Of a stretch of DNA of 64,000 bases, positions 35,640 to 47,713 are shown one piece after another. Source of the DNA: Liquidambar formosana (lineage: Eukaryota > Streptophyta > Magnoliopsida > Saxifragales > Altingiaceae); NCBI GenBank assembly GCA_039720395.1, contig CM077833.1, positions 13,205,133 through 13,269,132 of the forward strand, read 5' to 3'. The notes beneath the pieces were generated by a model that was not told where the DNA came from, searched no databases, and saw nothing but the letters and a program-made list of their open reading frames with translations. Positions within the stretch are counted from its first letter, which is position 1, and the number at the start of each line of letters is the position of its first letter. A program made the translations under genes and the position numbers.

Positions 35640-38600
35640 TGATGCTTTAGGGATAAAGAACAATCACAAGATTTCATTTATTATATGTCACATTTATTAT
35701 TAATTAATAAAGAGTTTATTCTATCATGTTTATTCTATTCTTTATATTTGCATGATATGTCCATGGAGTTAAAGTTGAGAATATCAAATCACAAAGAGTT
35801 ATGATTATGAGACTGTAAATATATCTTTGTAATTAACTCCTAAATTATTCCTAGTTAAAGGTTCACTATGATGGACAATAATGAACCATAGGACTAGCAC
35901 ATGTTAGTTTTGCTCTATAGGAGGATAGCTAGTCATAAGCTATTTGCGTAGAAGACACTAAAACCAGCATATGGGTGCCTATTTAATATAGATAGGTACA
36001 CTGAATGTGACCAAAGTATTTTGAGATAAAGTGAATGGAGTTTTACCTGCCTGTCAATCAGTTTCTCATAGTTGTAGTGGTACAAGTAATCCTTAGACCT
36101 AAGACACAATGGTTGTCTTATGCATAGAGCCTTAGGAGATTTGATAGCACTGACTGTATATCCTAATGGGGTCTACAAGGGTGTTTATTGGCCCTATTGC
36201 TTAATGTATAAAGGCATATGAGTGATCAATAAGAAATCTATCACTTCCAGTAAAAAGGAGAGGATGTCTTACATAGCATTTACTAATATAACTCATGAAA
36301 GTCCATGGACATGTTAAAATGACTATGGAAAGGAGTTTTCATAGTGCATCAATGAGTTGATATTTGTAAATGATTATAATTTTCATAGTGCATCAATGAG
36401 TTCAAGATAGGCAGCAACCTGGGTTTTAACCTATTCTGTTCTTTATCTTTTTTCTGAAGATTTTTGGATAATCGATGAAGATGGAATTATGCAGGCTGTT
36501 TGGGCTTGATTTAATCAATGAAAAACTCATCTATGGGGGTTGAATATCGTATAGGGATATGACTTAAGGGCCGCCAAGGCTTGGGCAGCCATGGCATAGG
36601 CGTTGCAGCCATGAAAGCTTTATGGAAGCTTTGTTTTCTTCAGCAGGTAGCAGTAAGGGTTTATGTAAACCCCTCCCAAATTCGACCTAGGGCTCTTAAC
36701 CCTTAATCACCACTTCTGTGGTGCTTGACCTAGATGTAGGAGAGTGCCCCAAGGCCTAGCATAGGTTGGCAGCAGCCATGGGTGGATCGTGGCAGCCCTA
36801 GAAGCTCCATAGCACCCTCCTTCTATTTTTGGCAATTAGGGTTTTCTTAGGAAACCCTAATCCTATGTGTACTAGGGTTTTAGAAACCCTAATTCCCCTC
36901 GTTAATGTGTCCCACTAGGGTTAGGATTATGTCATTAATGACCAGTCATGGTCATTAATGAAACCCGGTTCTAATTAAATGCATTAGGGTTTAGGTTTAT
37001 GAAATCGTAACCCTAATACATTTAAAATTTGATTTCTCCTAATTAAATTAATTCCGAAATTAATTATATAATTAATATTTATTAATTTTATGATGTTTTA
37101 AATTGCTTAAAGAAATTTTGGAATAAATTTGTTTTTTGGAATTTTTTATTTAAATAAAATTGTTTTATTTATTTAAGTTAATTCCTAATACTATAGTACT
37201 AGATACTAGTTAGTATTATTTAATTGTTTTAATTATTCTAATAATTTTGATTAATATGATTGATCAAAATTAAATGTTTTAAAGTGTTAAAACATATTAG
37301 GATATATTGAAATAATTTAGGGAAATTAAATGATTAAAAGGAGTTTTAATTCATTAATTAGTTTCTAAATTAGGGTTAATGTAATTCTAATTTTAGAAAT
37401 TGATAAAATTGATTATTTTCATTATTTTAATTATGGAAATTATTATTTTATATTCCCTAATGAGATTAGGAAGCATTAATGAGATTAATGGAATCCAATT
37501 AAAAGAGTACCATAATGCCCATATGTTTTATTGCTTACAGTACTTTTATTTATGCAATGTGATTGTATAATTGTGAATGGATAATGATTATGGACTGAAA
37601 CCTAAAAAACCAATTGTGATTGGCCGTTTTATGATTATGGGATGTATTATTTTTCAAATAGTTGTAATTTAATTATTGGTGATGTAATTTTTATTAGGGC
37701 TTGCATGCCACTTTCTCCTTCTTTCTCTATCATTCTCTTATGTATCCCACATTCTCCTTATGTATCCCCTTCTTCAAGATATGTAAATGTTATGTAATCA
37801 AGAGTGCACTAAGGAGCATGGTGGATCCCAATGGAGCACAGTGGAACCCAACAAGACGTTGTTGGACATTGAAAGACTTGAAGAGTTTAAAGAAGAAATT
37901 CAAGCGAGCATGCAAAGCTTTAAATTTATTGTTTTACGATCACCTATAGCTTCCTATAATCTATGGATTCAATTTATTGGCTTAAATTGAATCACCCTAA
38001 AGTCCATAATCATTATAGTGGGTGTGAGCGCCACGCCCTAAACCACATAGCTCGAGAATACGCATTAGCCTCAAAGGACTAACACGGAGAGGAGTCGCCA
38101 CCCAATATTAGGAACGAGTGAACCCTAGCAGGGTTTAGCTCGTCATAACCAGAGATTCGAGTTCGAAGTTAGGGTACGTTGCTGGGAAGGTGTTAGGTAA
38201 CCAGCCACGCCCGGTCGAAACCAGCCCCCACACATGATTAATGACTTTAATCAATCTAAATGCTCAATTAAAATTGACCCTAAATCATGCAATAACAACG
38301 GCACACACAATGACCAAAATAATGAATAAATAAAGAAAAGAGAATAAAAAAATATATTAGAAAGCAGATATCAGAATATACAAAAGACCAACCAGATACA
38401 AATAAACTAGGAACAAAACTAAATAAAATAACAAACAAACAATTTGTCTACCGAGGTAAGGTGCGTACGCATCACTGATAGGTGCGTACACACTAAATTG
38501 GTATTTCACATAAAATTGCAGAACTCACATATCAATCTACACCATGCATCCCAAAATAAATACAAATATAGAAATAAATACAAATATAAAAACTAAACCT

Positions 38601-40675
38601 AAATCATGCTAATCATGCTTTAAACAAAAATAAAATAAAATAAAAATAATAAAAGAAGAACTAGAATAAAAAGCTAAATAAAACTAAATTTACCGACTTT
38701 GTAATTGTTCGTGGCCCTTCAGGTCTTTGGATTGAATCAAACCAACACGAATCCTCCTCTTCATCAAAGTTTTATTATAGCAAAGAGATCAAAACTCACT
38801 CAACTTTGAAAAGAAATAGAAAACGAAAAGAGAATAAGAGAAAAGAAAAGTAATTTTCGTCACTTTTTAATAGCAGAAACTTCAATCGCATTTTTGGGTA
38901 TGAAAACATTATAATTGGACAAAACTCGTGAAATACAAAGTTGTAGAGAATTGAATTATCTTTCTAAGAAGACCAAGTTTATTGAATTCCGACTTCAGAA
39001 TCAAAATTTATGATTAAAATACAATTGCTGGTTTCAGAAAAATTACTGCTGAATTATGACAAATTTCACTCTCTAAAAACCCTATTCTCCTCCCCCCATC
39101 TCTAAGGCATTAAAAGAGTATTTATAGATGAAAACTAGGGTTTCTCTTTCCTTCCTAGACTAGGTTTCTTCGAGAATAATTAAAAGGTGTTACCAATAAT
39201 TAAAAAGTCTTCTAATATGAATAGGAAAGGGAAATTGCTTTTTCTAAAAATTAGGAGAGTGACCGCTAACACGCATGCACATGTATCGTATGTATGTACA
39301 CACACTTATCACATACGAACACATGTTAGTGGTATGATAAAAATGACTAATTTAATAAAATAATTTTCCTTTCATTTTAACCAAAAATCTTATGCTGTGA
39401 TTCATACTAATTCTTAAAGGATAATCCATAAATAACCACACTAAACTCATCATCGAGGCCACAGGACTTAAGATGACAACCGGTACAAAATGGGGTGTCT
39501 ACAGTGGGAGCTTTTAATTTATGAGATAATTGTAGTAGCTCCAATGCCATAGGTTGATATATGTCACCTATACTAATAGGGACTAATATCAATCAATGGT
39601 ACTTTATTATTGTTTGTTATGCATGGGATGTATGTTAAATATTGATGAGACCTATTAAAACCCGTCTTGCTTTAAGATATTAAGTTGTGAATGGAGAGAA
39701 CATTAGGGATTGCTCTCATCATAGCCTTCCATCACATCATTATAGGCTCAACTAGGTTTCTTGGTGTGGGTGCATGGCTGCAGATATGTAGAGGTATCCA
39801 CATTGGGGATTCTACTTGATACTATTATATATATGATATCATGAGGGTATAAGTGGCATATTCCAAAATTCTATTATGTGAGGAGTGTGTCATGATAACC
39901 AAACCTGTGTGAATGGTGGGTTTGACTTAACTAGAGATTATATTCCAAAATGCTATTATATGAGGTATATGTTTCTCTAGAGGCTAAATGATTGGAACTT
40001 GCTTATAGAAGCATTAGACAAAGAGTTGTCTACTCATTAGAAGTTTGTGGCCAAAATTCTATTATGTGAGGTCGCTAGTTTTCAATAGGACCCCAATCCC
40101 TACTAGGAATCCATTGATTCCCGAATTCTATTAGAGGGTGTATGGAATTTGATAAAATAATAGGAGGTACCATATGATTAAAGACCCAATCATTATGGAT
40201 AAAAATAAAATCTAATTCTTTGTTTAATTTTTTAAATGTTGTTCACCGAAATGGCTCTCCTCAACCCGTTATCAAAAATTCTGGATACCAACCGTTTGAC
40301 TAGACCAAATTACTTTGACTAGCTAAGGAATTTGAAAATTGTTTTGAATTTCAAGAAACTTATCTATGCGCTCCAAGGCCCAATTCCCAATGCTCCCGCT
40401 GATGCTACAACTCAGAAGCAGAAAAATGCTTATTAGAAGCAAATGGACGATGACTTGAAGGCTCGATGCTATATGATGGCATCAATGAGCACAAAACTTC
40501 AGAAGCAACATGAGTCCATGAGAAGTACACCTGACATTTTTATCCACTTGCAAGAGTTGTATGGGGAGCAGAGCTAAACCGCGAAATATAATATTGTGAA
40601 AGATCTCTTCAAAGCAAAGATGAATGAGGGTTCATCTATGATTGATCACACCTTGAAAACGATCAACCATATACA
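35640..40675 (+). mobile_element. Copia-type fragment (leader/LTR plus gag), itself interrupted by a solo LTR
   Basis: At 40245-40675 the plus strand encodes a copia gag: LTRPNYFD, LKIVLNFKKLIYALQGPIPN, DDDLKARCYMMASMSTKLQK, then MIDHTLKTINHI. It has in-frame stops and breaks off mid-gag. The sequence from about 35640 to 40240 (minus the solo LTR) is AT-rich non-coding DNA that I take as its LTR and leader. The limits are inferred from where antisense ORF 1 is interrupted and resumes. No protease, integrase or reverse transcriptase of this element is present. Confidence 0.6.
38023..39503 (-). mobile_element. Gypsy solo LTR, 1481 bp
   Basis: It is bounded by TG...CA and a perfect 5-bp target duplication GTGGG (38018-38022 and 39504-39508). 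On the minus strand it begins TGTAGACACCCCATTTTGT and has a TATAAATA box (plus-strand TATTTATA at 39119-39126). The GGAGTCGCCACC motif near its 3' end is shared with the other LTRs here. No internal region remains, so it formed by LTR-LTR recombination. Confidence 0.92.
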
Positions 40676-41063
40676 GATTCATTCCTTCCCTTAATATAAC
40701 CCAGCTATAACTCCACCGCCTCCTCCACCAACAGAAGAAACGAGGCCAAGCAAGAGAAGGAAAGCACCAAGAAAGCGTTGAAGAAACTTATTTTAAGTTT
40801 TAGAAACTTAGTTTAAGCGTCTTGTAACCCTTAACTTGTGAAAACCTCGTATTAAGCCTATAGGGGCACTTATATCATCTTTCGAGTTCTTGCTTTTAAA
40901 ACCAAGTTCATGCACTTCCCATCTTTAAATCATGATCTATATTCCATGTTGTTCAATTTCATGACTTTTGGCATAAATTTGAGCTAGTTTGAGCTCAAAA
41001 TAGTCAAAATCGGACCTCCGGAGCATATAGGGGTCAAAACAAGGAAACAAAAGGAGCAGGCTC

Positions 41064-41094
41064 GGGTGATCGGTTTGGCCAATCAGTCTCCTGA
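41064..41094. repeat. Degenerate ACCGGT-type motif upstream of antisense ORF 2
   Basis: CTCGGGTGATCGGTTTGGCC followed by AATCAGTCTCCTGAG matches the module at 33010-33055 in order and context (GGAGCAGGCTCGGG before it), but the inverted repeat is decayed. Confidence 0.5.
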
Positions 41095-41181
41095 GCTTTT
41101 GCACAGTTAGGCATTTTTGCAACTTTTTGACCTTTTTTCGAATTCTAAGCACTCTAGGACTCGAATTTGAGCTTGAAAGCC

Positions 41182-41188
41182 TATAAAA
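41182..41188 (+). promoter_or_regulatory. Predicted TATA box for antisense ORF 2
   Basis: CTATAAAAACC on the plus strand lies 50-56 bp upstream of the ATG at 41238, a typical plant arrangement. Confidence 0.5.
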
Positions 41189-41237
41189 ACCCTCCCCACA
41201 TATTCATAAACTATTATTATTCATTCAATATCAAATC

Positions 41238-42492
41238 ATGGAGACTTTTGATAGCTTTTTGACACTTTGCTTCAGCAACATGATTATGGCTTGGACGCGT
41301 TCTATTCTCTCGCCAAAGTCAGAATAAATTGGACCATGCTTTATGCTTCTACATACTTTTGGGATGCTGAGCTTTATGTTTTCCGTTTCCATCGCAATGA
41401 AATTTTCCCTATTCATGAAGAATTCTGCGCACTGTTCAGAGTGCAACCATCAGGACCTTTCATCCTTCCAAACCTTCGACAAGGTTACGTTTCTTCTTTT
41501 GCTTCTTTTCTGGAAATCTCTACTCAAGACGCTATGATCTTTATAAAAGATAACTTGGTAGATTTGAACAAGCTAGCCACATCTTTTCTGCCTCTTGGGA
41601 GGTCATGTGGGCTTCCTTTGTCTCAAGCGCGTCAACATGCCTTAACTTTCTACTTGATTAAGAGATTCCTCATCACCAATGATACGCTATTTGTCCTAAT
41701 TGAACTTTGTGAGCTTGTTATTCCTCTTTCCAAGTCTTGAAACATAATCCCAATGGTTCTAGTGGAGACCCTCAATGGGCTAGATAAGGTACAAAATCGA
41801 TTTGAAGCGAACTTTGAGGGCAGCCCCCCCTTCTTCATATGTGGTTGCTAGAGAGATTAAACCTCTTACCACCTCCCAGTGTTGTGAATTATGGGCCTCA
41901 GTACTTCCGACTGTGTGTACTTGAATTCCCTCCGAATGCTTCACCGGACAAATGGCTCAACATGCTGTATTACACCTGATGGCAATCTATTCGTTGGCAC
42001 GTACCTCATTAGAAGTGCAATGAAAAGGTATTTTTATGAATAGTGGGCTGTACACTTGTCGAGTTAATGGGTCTAAAGGCAACTTCTTTTTACTGGCTAT
42101 CTCGAATCCTTCGATAATTTAGTACAATTCAAGCAATTCCTAACCATTAGGTGAGTACTACTCAGACAAATTCAAATCTCAGAAGGCAAGTTCACCTCGT
42201 TCAACTTGTTTCTCAATCTCTCGTTAAATGGATGGAAGATAGATGGAATGGTTGGAGCTCTACCACCCTAGTGCCAAACACTGATGGACCTTATGAGCTT
42301 AGCAAGGAATACAAGAAGTGATTATCTGAAGACATTAGTCACAAAGAGACAACAATGAGGGTTCAAGTAGCTGAGTTGATTGGGATTCCTCCACCAGAAA
42401 TCAATAAGAGGCCAAAGAAGGATGACGCCAAAGCAAACAAGAAAAGCAAAACTACTAGAACAAAGACGACTTCTCAGAGAGCAAGGAATTAG
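41238..42492 (+). pseudogene. Antisense ORF 2 of the Tat-like element, PMD-like, broken
   Basis: It starts METFDSFLTLCF at 41238. A frameshift near 41270 moves the reading to the frame of 41267-41740, which encodes INWTMLYASTYFWDAELYVF, NEIFPIHEEFCALFRVQPSG and LPLGRSCGLPLSQARQH. The W-D-x-E-L-x-x-F then HEEFCALF pattern resembles the 'aminotransferase-like, plant mobile domain' / DUF7745 group of transposon-borne proteins. Stops follow near 41740 and later. The C-terminus (PPPEINKRPKKDDAKANKKS, then a basic tail) ends at TAG 42490-42492. Like ORF 1, it ends in a proline stretch plus a lysine/arginine-rich, NLS-like tail, so the two may be distant paralogues. It lies between the integrase end and antisense ORF 1. 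Confidence 0.5.
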
Positions 42493-42833
42493 TGACCTTA
42501 TTGAATCTTAAGTATGTTAAGCAGAATAATAGTCCTTCAAGACTTACAATTAAATAAAACTATTGTCAATTTCTCTAGTTTCGAATGAATTGCCATCAAA
42601 TAATTAACTTTGGATTATGAATTGCTTTATACATTGCTATGCCCCTTGTTTTCTTTTCAATTGGACCGCACCCAATGTAACTTTATAAGTTGCTTACATA
42701 TCTCCATCATATTGTAAACATTTCTTCTTCTTTTTCTTCTTCTTCTTCTTTTTTTTTTAAATGATGGAGAATCAGGCCCTCGTAGTTCATGCTATTCTTT
42801 TGCTTCCCTTATGGGTTTTCAACCTTATAAGCT

Positions 42834-44100
42834 TTACACATGGTATTTCTTGAATTGATCTAAATTGGTTGGTTGAGCGAAATCTATTCCATCCAAATCT
42901 ATCAATCGAACTGCTCCTCCTAGTAATATTTCCTTTATGATGTAAAGACCACCCTAGTTAGGCCTAAACTTGCCCCTTGGATCAAAAATAGGTGCATGGA
43001 TTTCTTTTACCACTATCTCCATCTTTTAAGCCACGATCCTTGACAAGTTTGTTAAATACTCTAGCTATTCTGTGTTAATACCCTTAAACATGGTATAAAT
43101 CTTTTAAATGCCTTTCATCAAGCAGGACTAATTTATCATATCTGTTTCTTGCCCAATCCACTTCAGATAGTTGGTTTTCCATTATTTCTTTGAGAGAAGG
43201 AATCTCTAACTCAATCGGGACTACTGTTTCCATGCCATAAACTAATGAATAAGGTGTGGCAATCGTTGAAGATCTTATTGAAGTATGATAACCGCATAGA
43301 ACAAGTGGCAACGTTTCTGACCAGTCATTGTACTTTGCCGACTTCTGTAGCATGTTCTTTATATTCTTATTAGCTGCTTCAACTGCTCCATTTGCTGTGG
43401 CCTATAAGGAGAGGACTTATGAACCCGAATGCTATATTTCTACAGGAGTTCTTCTAAATCACCTCGGAAGTGCAATCTATTATCTGATATAATTTCATGT
43501 GGAACCCCGTATCGGCAAATGATATGGGTTTTAACGAAATGAGCGACCTGCTTTGACCCCAAGGTTTTGTAAGATTCTGCTTCTACCCACTTGGTGAAAT
43601 AGTCTATTGCCACTAAGATAAACTCATGAACTTCATTTGACTTAGGATGGATCTTTCTAATGATATCTATTCCCCAAGTTGAAAAGGGTCAAGGGAACGA
43701 CATAGTATTCAAAGGCATTGATGGGAAGTGCTGAACATTAGCAAAGATCTGACAATTATAGCACTTCTTGACACGTATATGACAATCCCTTTCCATAGTG
43801 GTCTAATAGTAACCAAGATAAACAATCTTTTTAGCTAGCATATAACCATTCATGTGAGGTGCCCCTGCTCTTTCATGTATCTATTCAATTATTCTTTGAA
43901 CTTCTTCCTCAATTACACAAAGCAAGTGGATGCCAACGTAGAATCTTCTGTATAGTTTCCCTCCGCACATGATATAGTGGGTAACAAATCTTCTTAGTGT
44001 GTGCTTGTCAACCTTTAAAGATCCCTCAGGATATTCCTTCTTTTTTATAAACCTCTGAATGTCATAAAACCATGGACGCCCATCTATTACCTAATCATCT
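42834..44100 (-). pseudogene. Integrase region
   Basis: Zinc-finger remnants (KKCYNCQIFANVQHF) lie near 43720-43790 and core pieces near 43560-43680. The frame 43084-43353 reads YNDWSETLPLVLCGYHTSIR, then ATPYSLVYGMETVVPIELEI, the conserved end of the core. The C-terminal GGLYIIKEILLGGAVRLIDL follows and terminates at 42834. A TGG-to-TAG change before GGLYI and other stops inactivate it. Confidence 0.8.
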
Positions 44101-44309
44101 TGAATATTGCAACAATACACCGGTTCTTTTCTTCTTTCAATCACAAGTGGATGAACATTGCTTCCCTCTGAAATTTCCACCATGGATGAAAGTGTAGCAA
44201 GAGCATCAGCAAAGCAATTCTTTACCTTTGACAAATAGTAAAACTCTGTCTTGCCAAATTCTTTGGTAAGTGCTTCTAGATAAGCGTGATAGGGTAACAG
44301 CTTCTTGTC

Positions 44310-44504
44310 TCAAATCTTCCATTCTCCTTTGATCTGGCAGATAATTAAGGCTAAATCTCCATAAACCTCTAATTCATCAACTCCTAATTCTAAAGCTGCT
44401 TCTAACCCTAGAATGCAAGCTTCATATATAGCGATGTTTTTCATAGCCTCAAACCCTAACTTCCTTGCCAAAGGGGTATGAGCGTCATCAGGAGATATCA
44501 ACAA
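44310..44504 (-). pseudogene. Second RNase H-like domain (Tat lineage)
   Basis: MLISPDDAHTPLARKLGF, NIAIYEACILGLEAALELGV, then ELEVYGDLALIICQIKGEWK. This is the additional RNase H found between RT-RNase H and integrase in Tat/Ogre elements. The family's YGDS is YGDL here. Confidence 0.75.
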
Positions 44505-45256
44505 AACTCCTATGCCAAGCCCCTTTTATTTGCAGCACCATCAAAGTAGACTTTCCATGGTTTCTTTTCTATCTCCAATATGTCTTCATCGGGAACCCTT
44601 GTTCAATGCTATCTCCTTCTGAAACTGGATTCTCTGCTAAGTGTTCTGAAATGACTCTTCTTTTTATTGAGCTCTATACTATATATTTGATGTCGAACTC
44701 AAATAACAGCATTAAACACTATACAGTCCGATAAGTCAACATGGGCTTTTCAAGTAGATATTTGAGTGGATCCATGTGGCTAACAAGGAACACTTGGAAA
44801 GATAGCATGTAATGGCGGAGTTTTTGAGAAACTCACACTAATGCTATGCAAGTCTTTTCCACAGCATTATAGTTCACCTCATAGTCTGTCATTTTCTTAC
44901 TCAGATAATAGATTGCATTCTCTTTCCTCGACTCTTCCAAATATTATGCAAGCATTGCCCCCATGGCAGTTTTAGTGACGGTCAAGTACAACAACAGCGG
45001 CTCTCCTTCTCTAGATGGAACCAATATTAGTGGATTGCTTAAGTAGTGTTTAATAGCTTCAAAAGCTTTTTGGCATTCCTCATTCCATTCTTTCTGTTCT
45101 CCTTTCTTTAGCAATTTGAAAACGAGCTCACAAATGGTAGTGAGTTAAGCTATGAACTGGTTTATGTATTATAACCTTCCTAGGAAACCTTGGATTTCTT
45201 TCTTATTCTTAGGTAGTGGCATCTCTAGAATGGCCTTGATCTTGCTTGGATCCACT

Positions 45257-46264
45257 TCAATTCCTCTCTATGTTATCATAAAACCCAGCAGTGACTCCAA
45301 AACCACATTTCTGAGGGTTGAGACGAAGATTATAATTTATGATTCGATCAAAAAACTTTCTGAGCATAGCTACATGTCCTTCCCTATCTTTTGATTTGAC
45401 AATCATGTCATCAACGTAAACCTCAACTTTTTTATGTATCATGTCATGCAATAGAATGGTAACAGTTCTCTAATAGGGTGCCCCTGCATTCTTTAGCCCG
45501 AATGGCATCACTTTATAACAATAGGTCCCCTACTGAGTGATGAAGGATGTTTTCTCCATATCTTCTGGTGCCATCTTAATCTGATTGTAACCCGAGAAAT
45601 CATCCATGAAAGAAAGAAGAGTGTGCCCTACAATGCTATCAACTAATACATCAATGTGTGGTAGTGGAAAGTCATCCTTAAGGCATGCTTTATTCAAGTC
45701 ACGAAAGTCTACACACATGCATACCCTGCCATCCTTCTTTAGAACCAGTACTATATTTACAAGCCATTCAGGGTACTCCACAACTTTCAAGAACTTAGCT
45801 TCTATTTGCTTGATCACTTTTTCTTTTATCTTCAGTGCCCACTCAAGTTTCATTCTCCTCAATTTCTGCTTAACAGGTTTCACGTCGGGATTAGTTGGAA
45901 TGTGATGCTGCACTATATCTGTATCTACCTCAGGTATATCTTCATAAAACCATACGAATGCTTCTAGATTTTCTCTCAACAACCCAACCAATTGTTCCTT
46001 TTCATAAGGGAAAAGTGTTGTACCAATTTTAATTATTTTTGGCAATTCATTCGTCCCTAGATTAATTGATTCTAATTCTTCTGTAATTGGTTGTGCTATC
46101 CCTTTATTCCTTTGCTCAACGAGCTCAAGAGGGATATCAGTGTCTCTAGGGTCTATTTCCATGCCACATACATTAAGAGACAAAAAGGCGAGAAGACAAT
46201 GAATATAATCTTTGTGAGAAAATAAAGAAATACTAGTTACTAATTGAAGACTCTGAAATAACAA
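45257..46264 (-). pseudogene. Ty3/gypsy reverse transcriptase region
   Basis: 45530-46264 carries the fingers and palm: KLRRMKLEWALKIKEKVIKQ, YPEWLVNIVLVLKKDGRVCM, then FRDLNKACLKDDFPLPHIDV and DDFSGYNQIKMAPEDMEKTS. 45257-45451 carries the catalytic YVDDMIVKSK, followed by NYNLRLNPQKCGFGV. Catalytic aspartates are preserved, but a frameshift lies between the two blocks (about 45460-45530). Confidence 0.88.
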
Positions 46265-47221
46265 AACAACACTTAAGACGACTCTAAAAGACTTAAAAAG
46301 TGAAATACTTAAACAAATACAGATTGTTTGCTAACTCAAGACTCGAAAGAAAACCTATATATCCTCTACTGGCTCAGACTCTTCTTTACTTGGGACAGGA
46401 ATGGGAGATCCTTCAGTGTACTAATTCTGAAGTGGCTCGCTGACTGTCTGGAATGATGGAGTCAAAACCTCTTCGTAGTCTTCAATGGCTAGCACATATT
46501 CTGAAAACAATCAACTCATAACCTCTGAATCCATGTTGTCTGCCCAATCATCTCCTTTTTTATCACTATCCATTACGGAATCCTCGACCATGGTTGTTAT
46601 AATCGGATACCACTCAATCTCAAAGAAGATCTCAAACCTTGGGACCCTAGCTCCAATGGAATCCACATAAATAGGTTCCAGAAAGCCACAATACTGGAAA
46701 TCTTCCCTTTCTTTTATAAAGCACCCATTCAAAGTTGGCTTATAAGGCTAAAGCGGGTGAATAACAGTACACCCACATGCTTTGGCAGCTTCTTTCTCTT
46801 TTCTCAGTTGTGTTAGTTCCTTATAATATGCTTGTATCGGTTTATATCCCAAGCCAAAGGTGTGCAAGGTCGATCGGTGCTTAATCGGCTCTGAAATTCC
46901 TTGATGCCTTGGTCCCATTCCCATGCCAGAAAAGAAACCCTTGATCTTTATTATCTCAGCGATGTGCGAGTTCCTATGTGGTGAGAAGTCTAATGGGATG
47001 AGCTCTCTACTTGCTGGTGCTGAGTCGATAACCTGCACATATTCAAATCCTGACAACGACATATCTGAAGGATCGTGCTTAATCTCATAAATAAAGACTC
47101 TTTGAGTTTGATTGGCAGCGAGTTCGTAGTCGCCTTGTAAAGTTACAATGGCTCCTTTGTAGGGGAACTTAACTTTTTGGTGCAGAAACGATGGGATCGC
47201 CCCATTTGGATGGATCCATAG

Positions 47222-47713
47222 TCATCCTAACAAGATATTAAAGCAGGTAGGAACGTCAAGGACTTGGAACTCAATTTTAAATTCTGCAGGTCTTATGATT
47301 AATGGTAAAGTTACCATACCAATCACCTCCCTTTTAGTATTGTCATATGCTCTCACTGATTGCCCAAATGGCACAAAGTCTATAGGCCCTAATCCAAGAG
47401 ATGTAGTAGTACGAAGTGGACACACATTCAAAGTGGAGCCATTGTTAATAAGGACAGTAGGAACTCGCTTCCCTAGGGTACCAACAGTTATGTTCAAGGC
47501 TTGCATGTGATTTTTTCTTCCCTTTGGCAAATCGGCCTCTATGAAGGTTATCGTAGCTGTTTTCAAGACTGGAGTTACAAGGCTTACCAATCCTTCTCGC
47601 AAAGTATTAATAAGCACTTGGACATGGTTTAAGAGCTTAAGTATAGTTTGACGGTGCTTGAGAAAAGCCATAAGCAATCCCCATATGGTAATGTTGGCCT
47701 GAGTCTTTTTCAA
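47222..47713 (-). pseudogene. Retroviral-type aspartic protease domain, catalytic Asp lost
   Basis: The frame reads VPTVLINNGSTLNVCPL, then SVRAYDNTKREVIGMVTLPL and FQVLDVPTCFNILLG. In the family the first block is VL(I/V)DNGSxLNVCPL, where D is the catalytic aspartate. Here codon AAC gives Asn, so the enzyme could not work even though the domain is otherwise open for 163 codons. Confidence 0.8.

Larger units (their letters stand above)
33348..40781 (+). pseudogene. Antisense ORF 1 of the Tat-like element: plant mobile domain (PMD) protein, broken
   Basis: Exon 1 (33348-33500, 51 codons from MSTSLTNKYLNAKYPHHFLK) ends at a GTAAG donor. Exon 2 starts at 34104 after TTTGTAG and reads VIEWWHKMALWQPRTQKIIN, then the WW-containing core (LWWEQRDRQALLALTKLWWD). 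This resembles PMD proteins of the MAIN/MAIL and transposon-borne type. A frameshift near 34305 leads to TGA at 34326. In the shifted frame, homologous codons continue with an in-frame TAG near 34380. Further pieces: 34580-34720 (WGSAAFAVLYRLM), 35083-35225 (VDWDPWAQRKYTLEEQRH) and 35224-35440. A copia fragment then splits it, and a basic C-terminus (PPPPPTEETRPSKRRKAPRK, then R) ends at 40779-40781. It runs opposite to gag-pol, as in some Tat elements. Host PMD proteins act in silencing; the element's protein function is unknown. Confidence 0.7.

Noticed and set aside
36841..37020. Interstitial telomere repeat (AAACCCTAA words)
   Set aside because: The words are scattered and separated by unrelated sequence. 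There is no tandem array; similar words occur in the Tat-like LTRs near 24557 and 51960.
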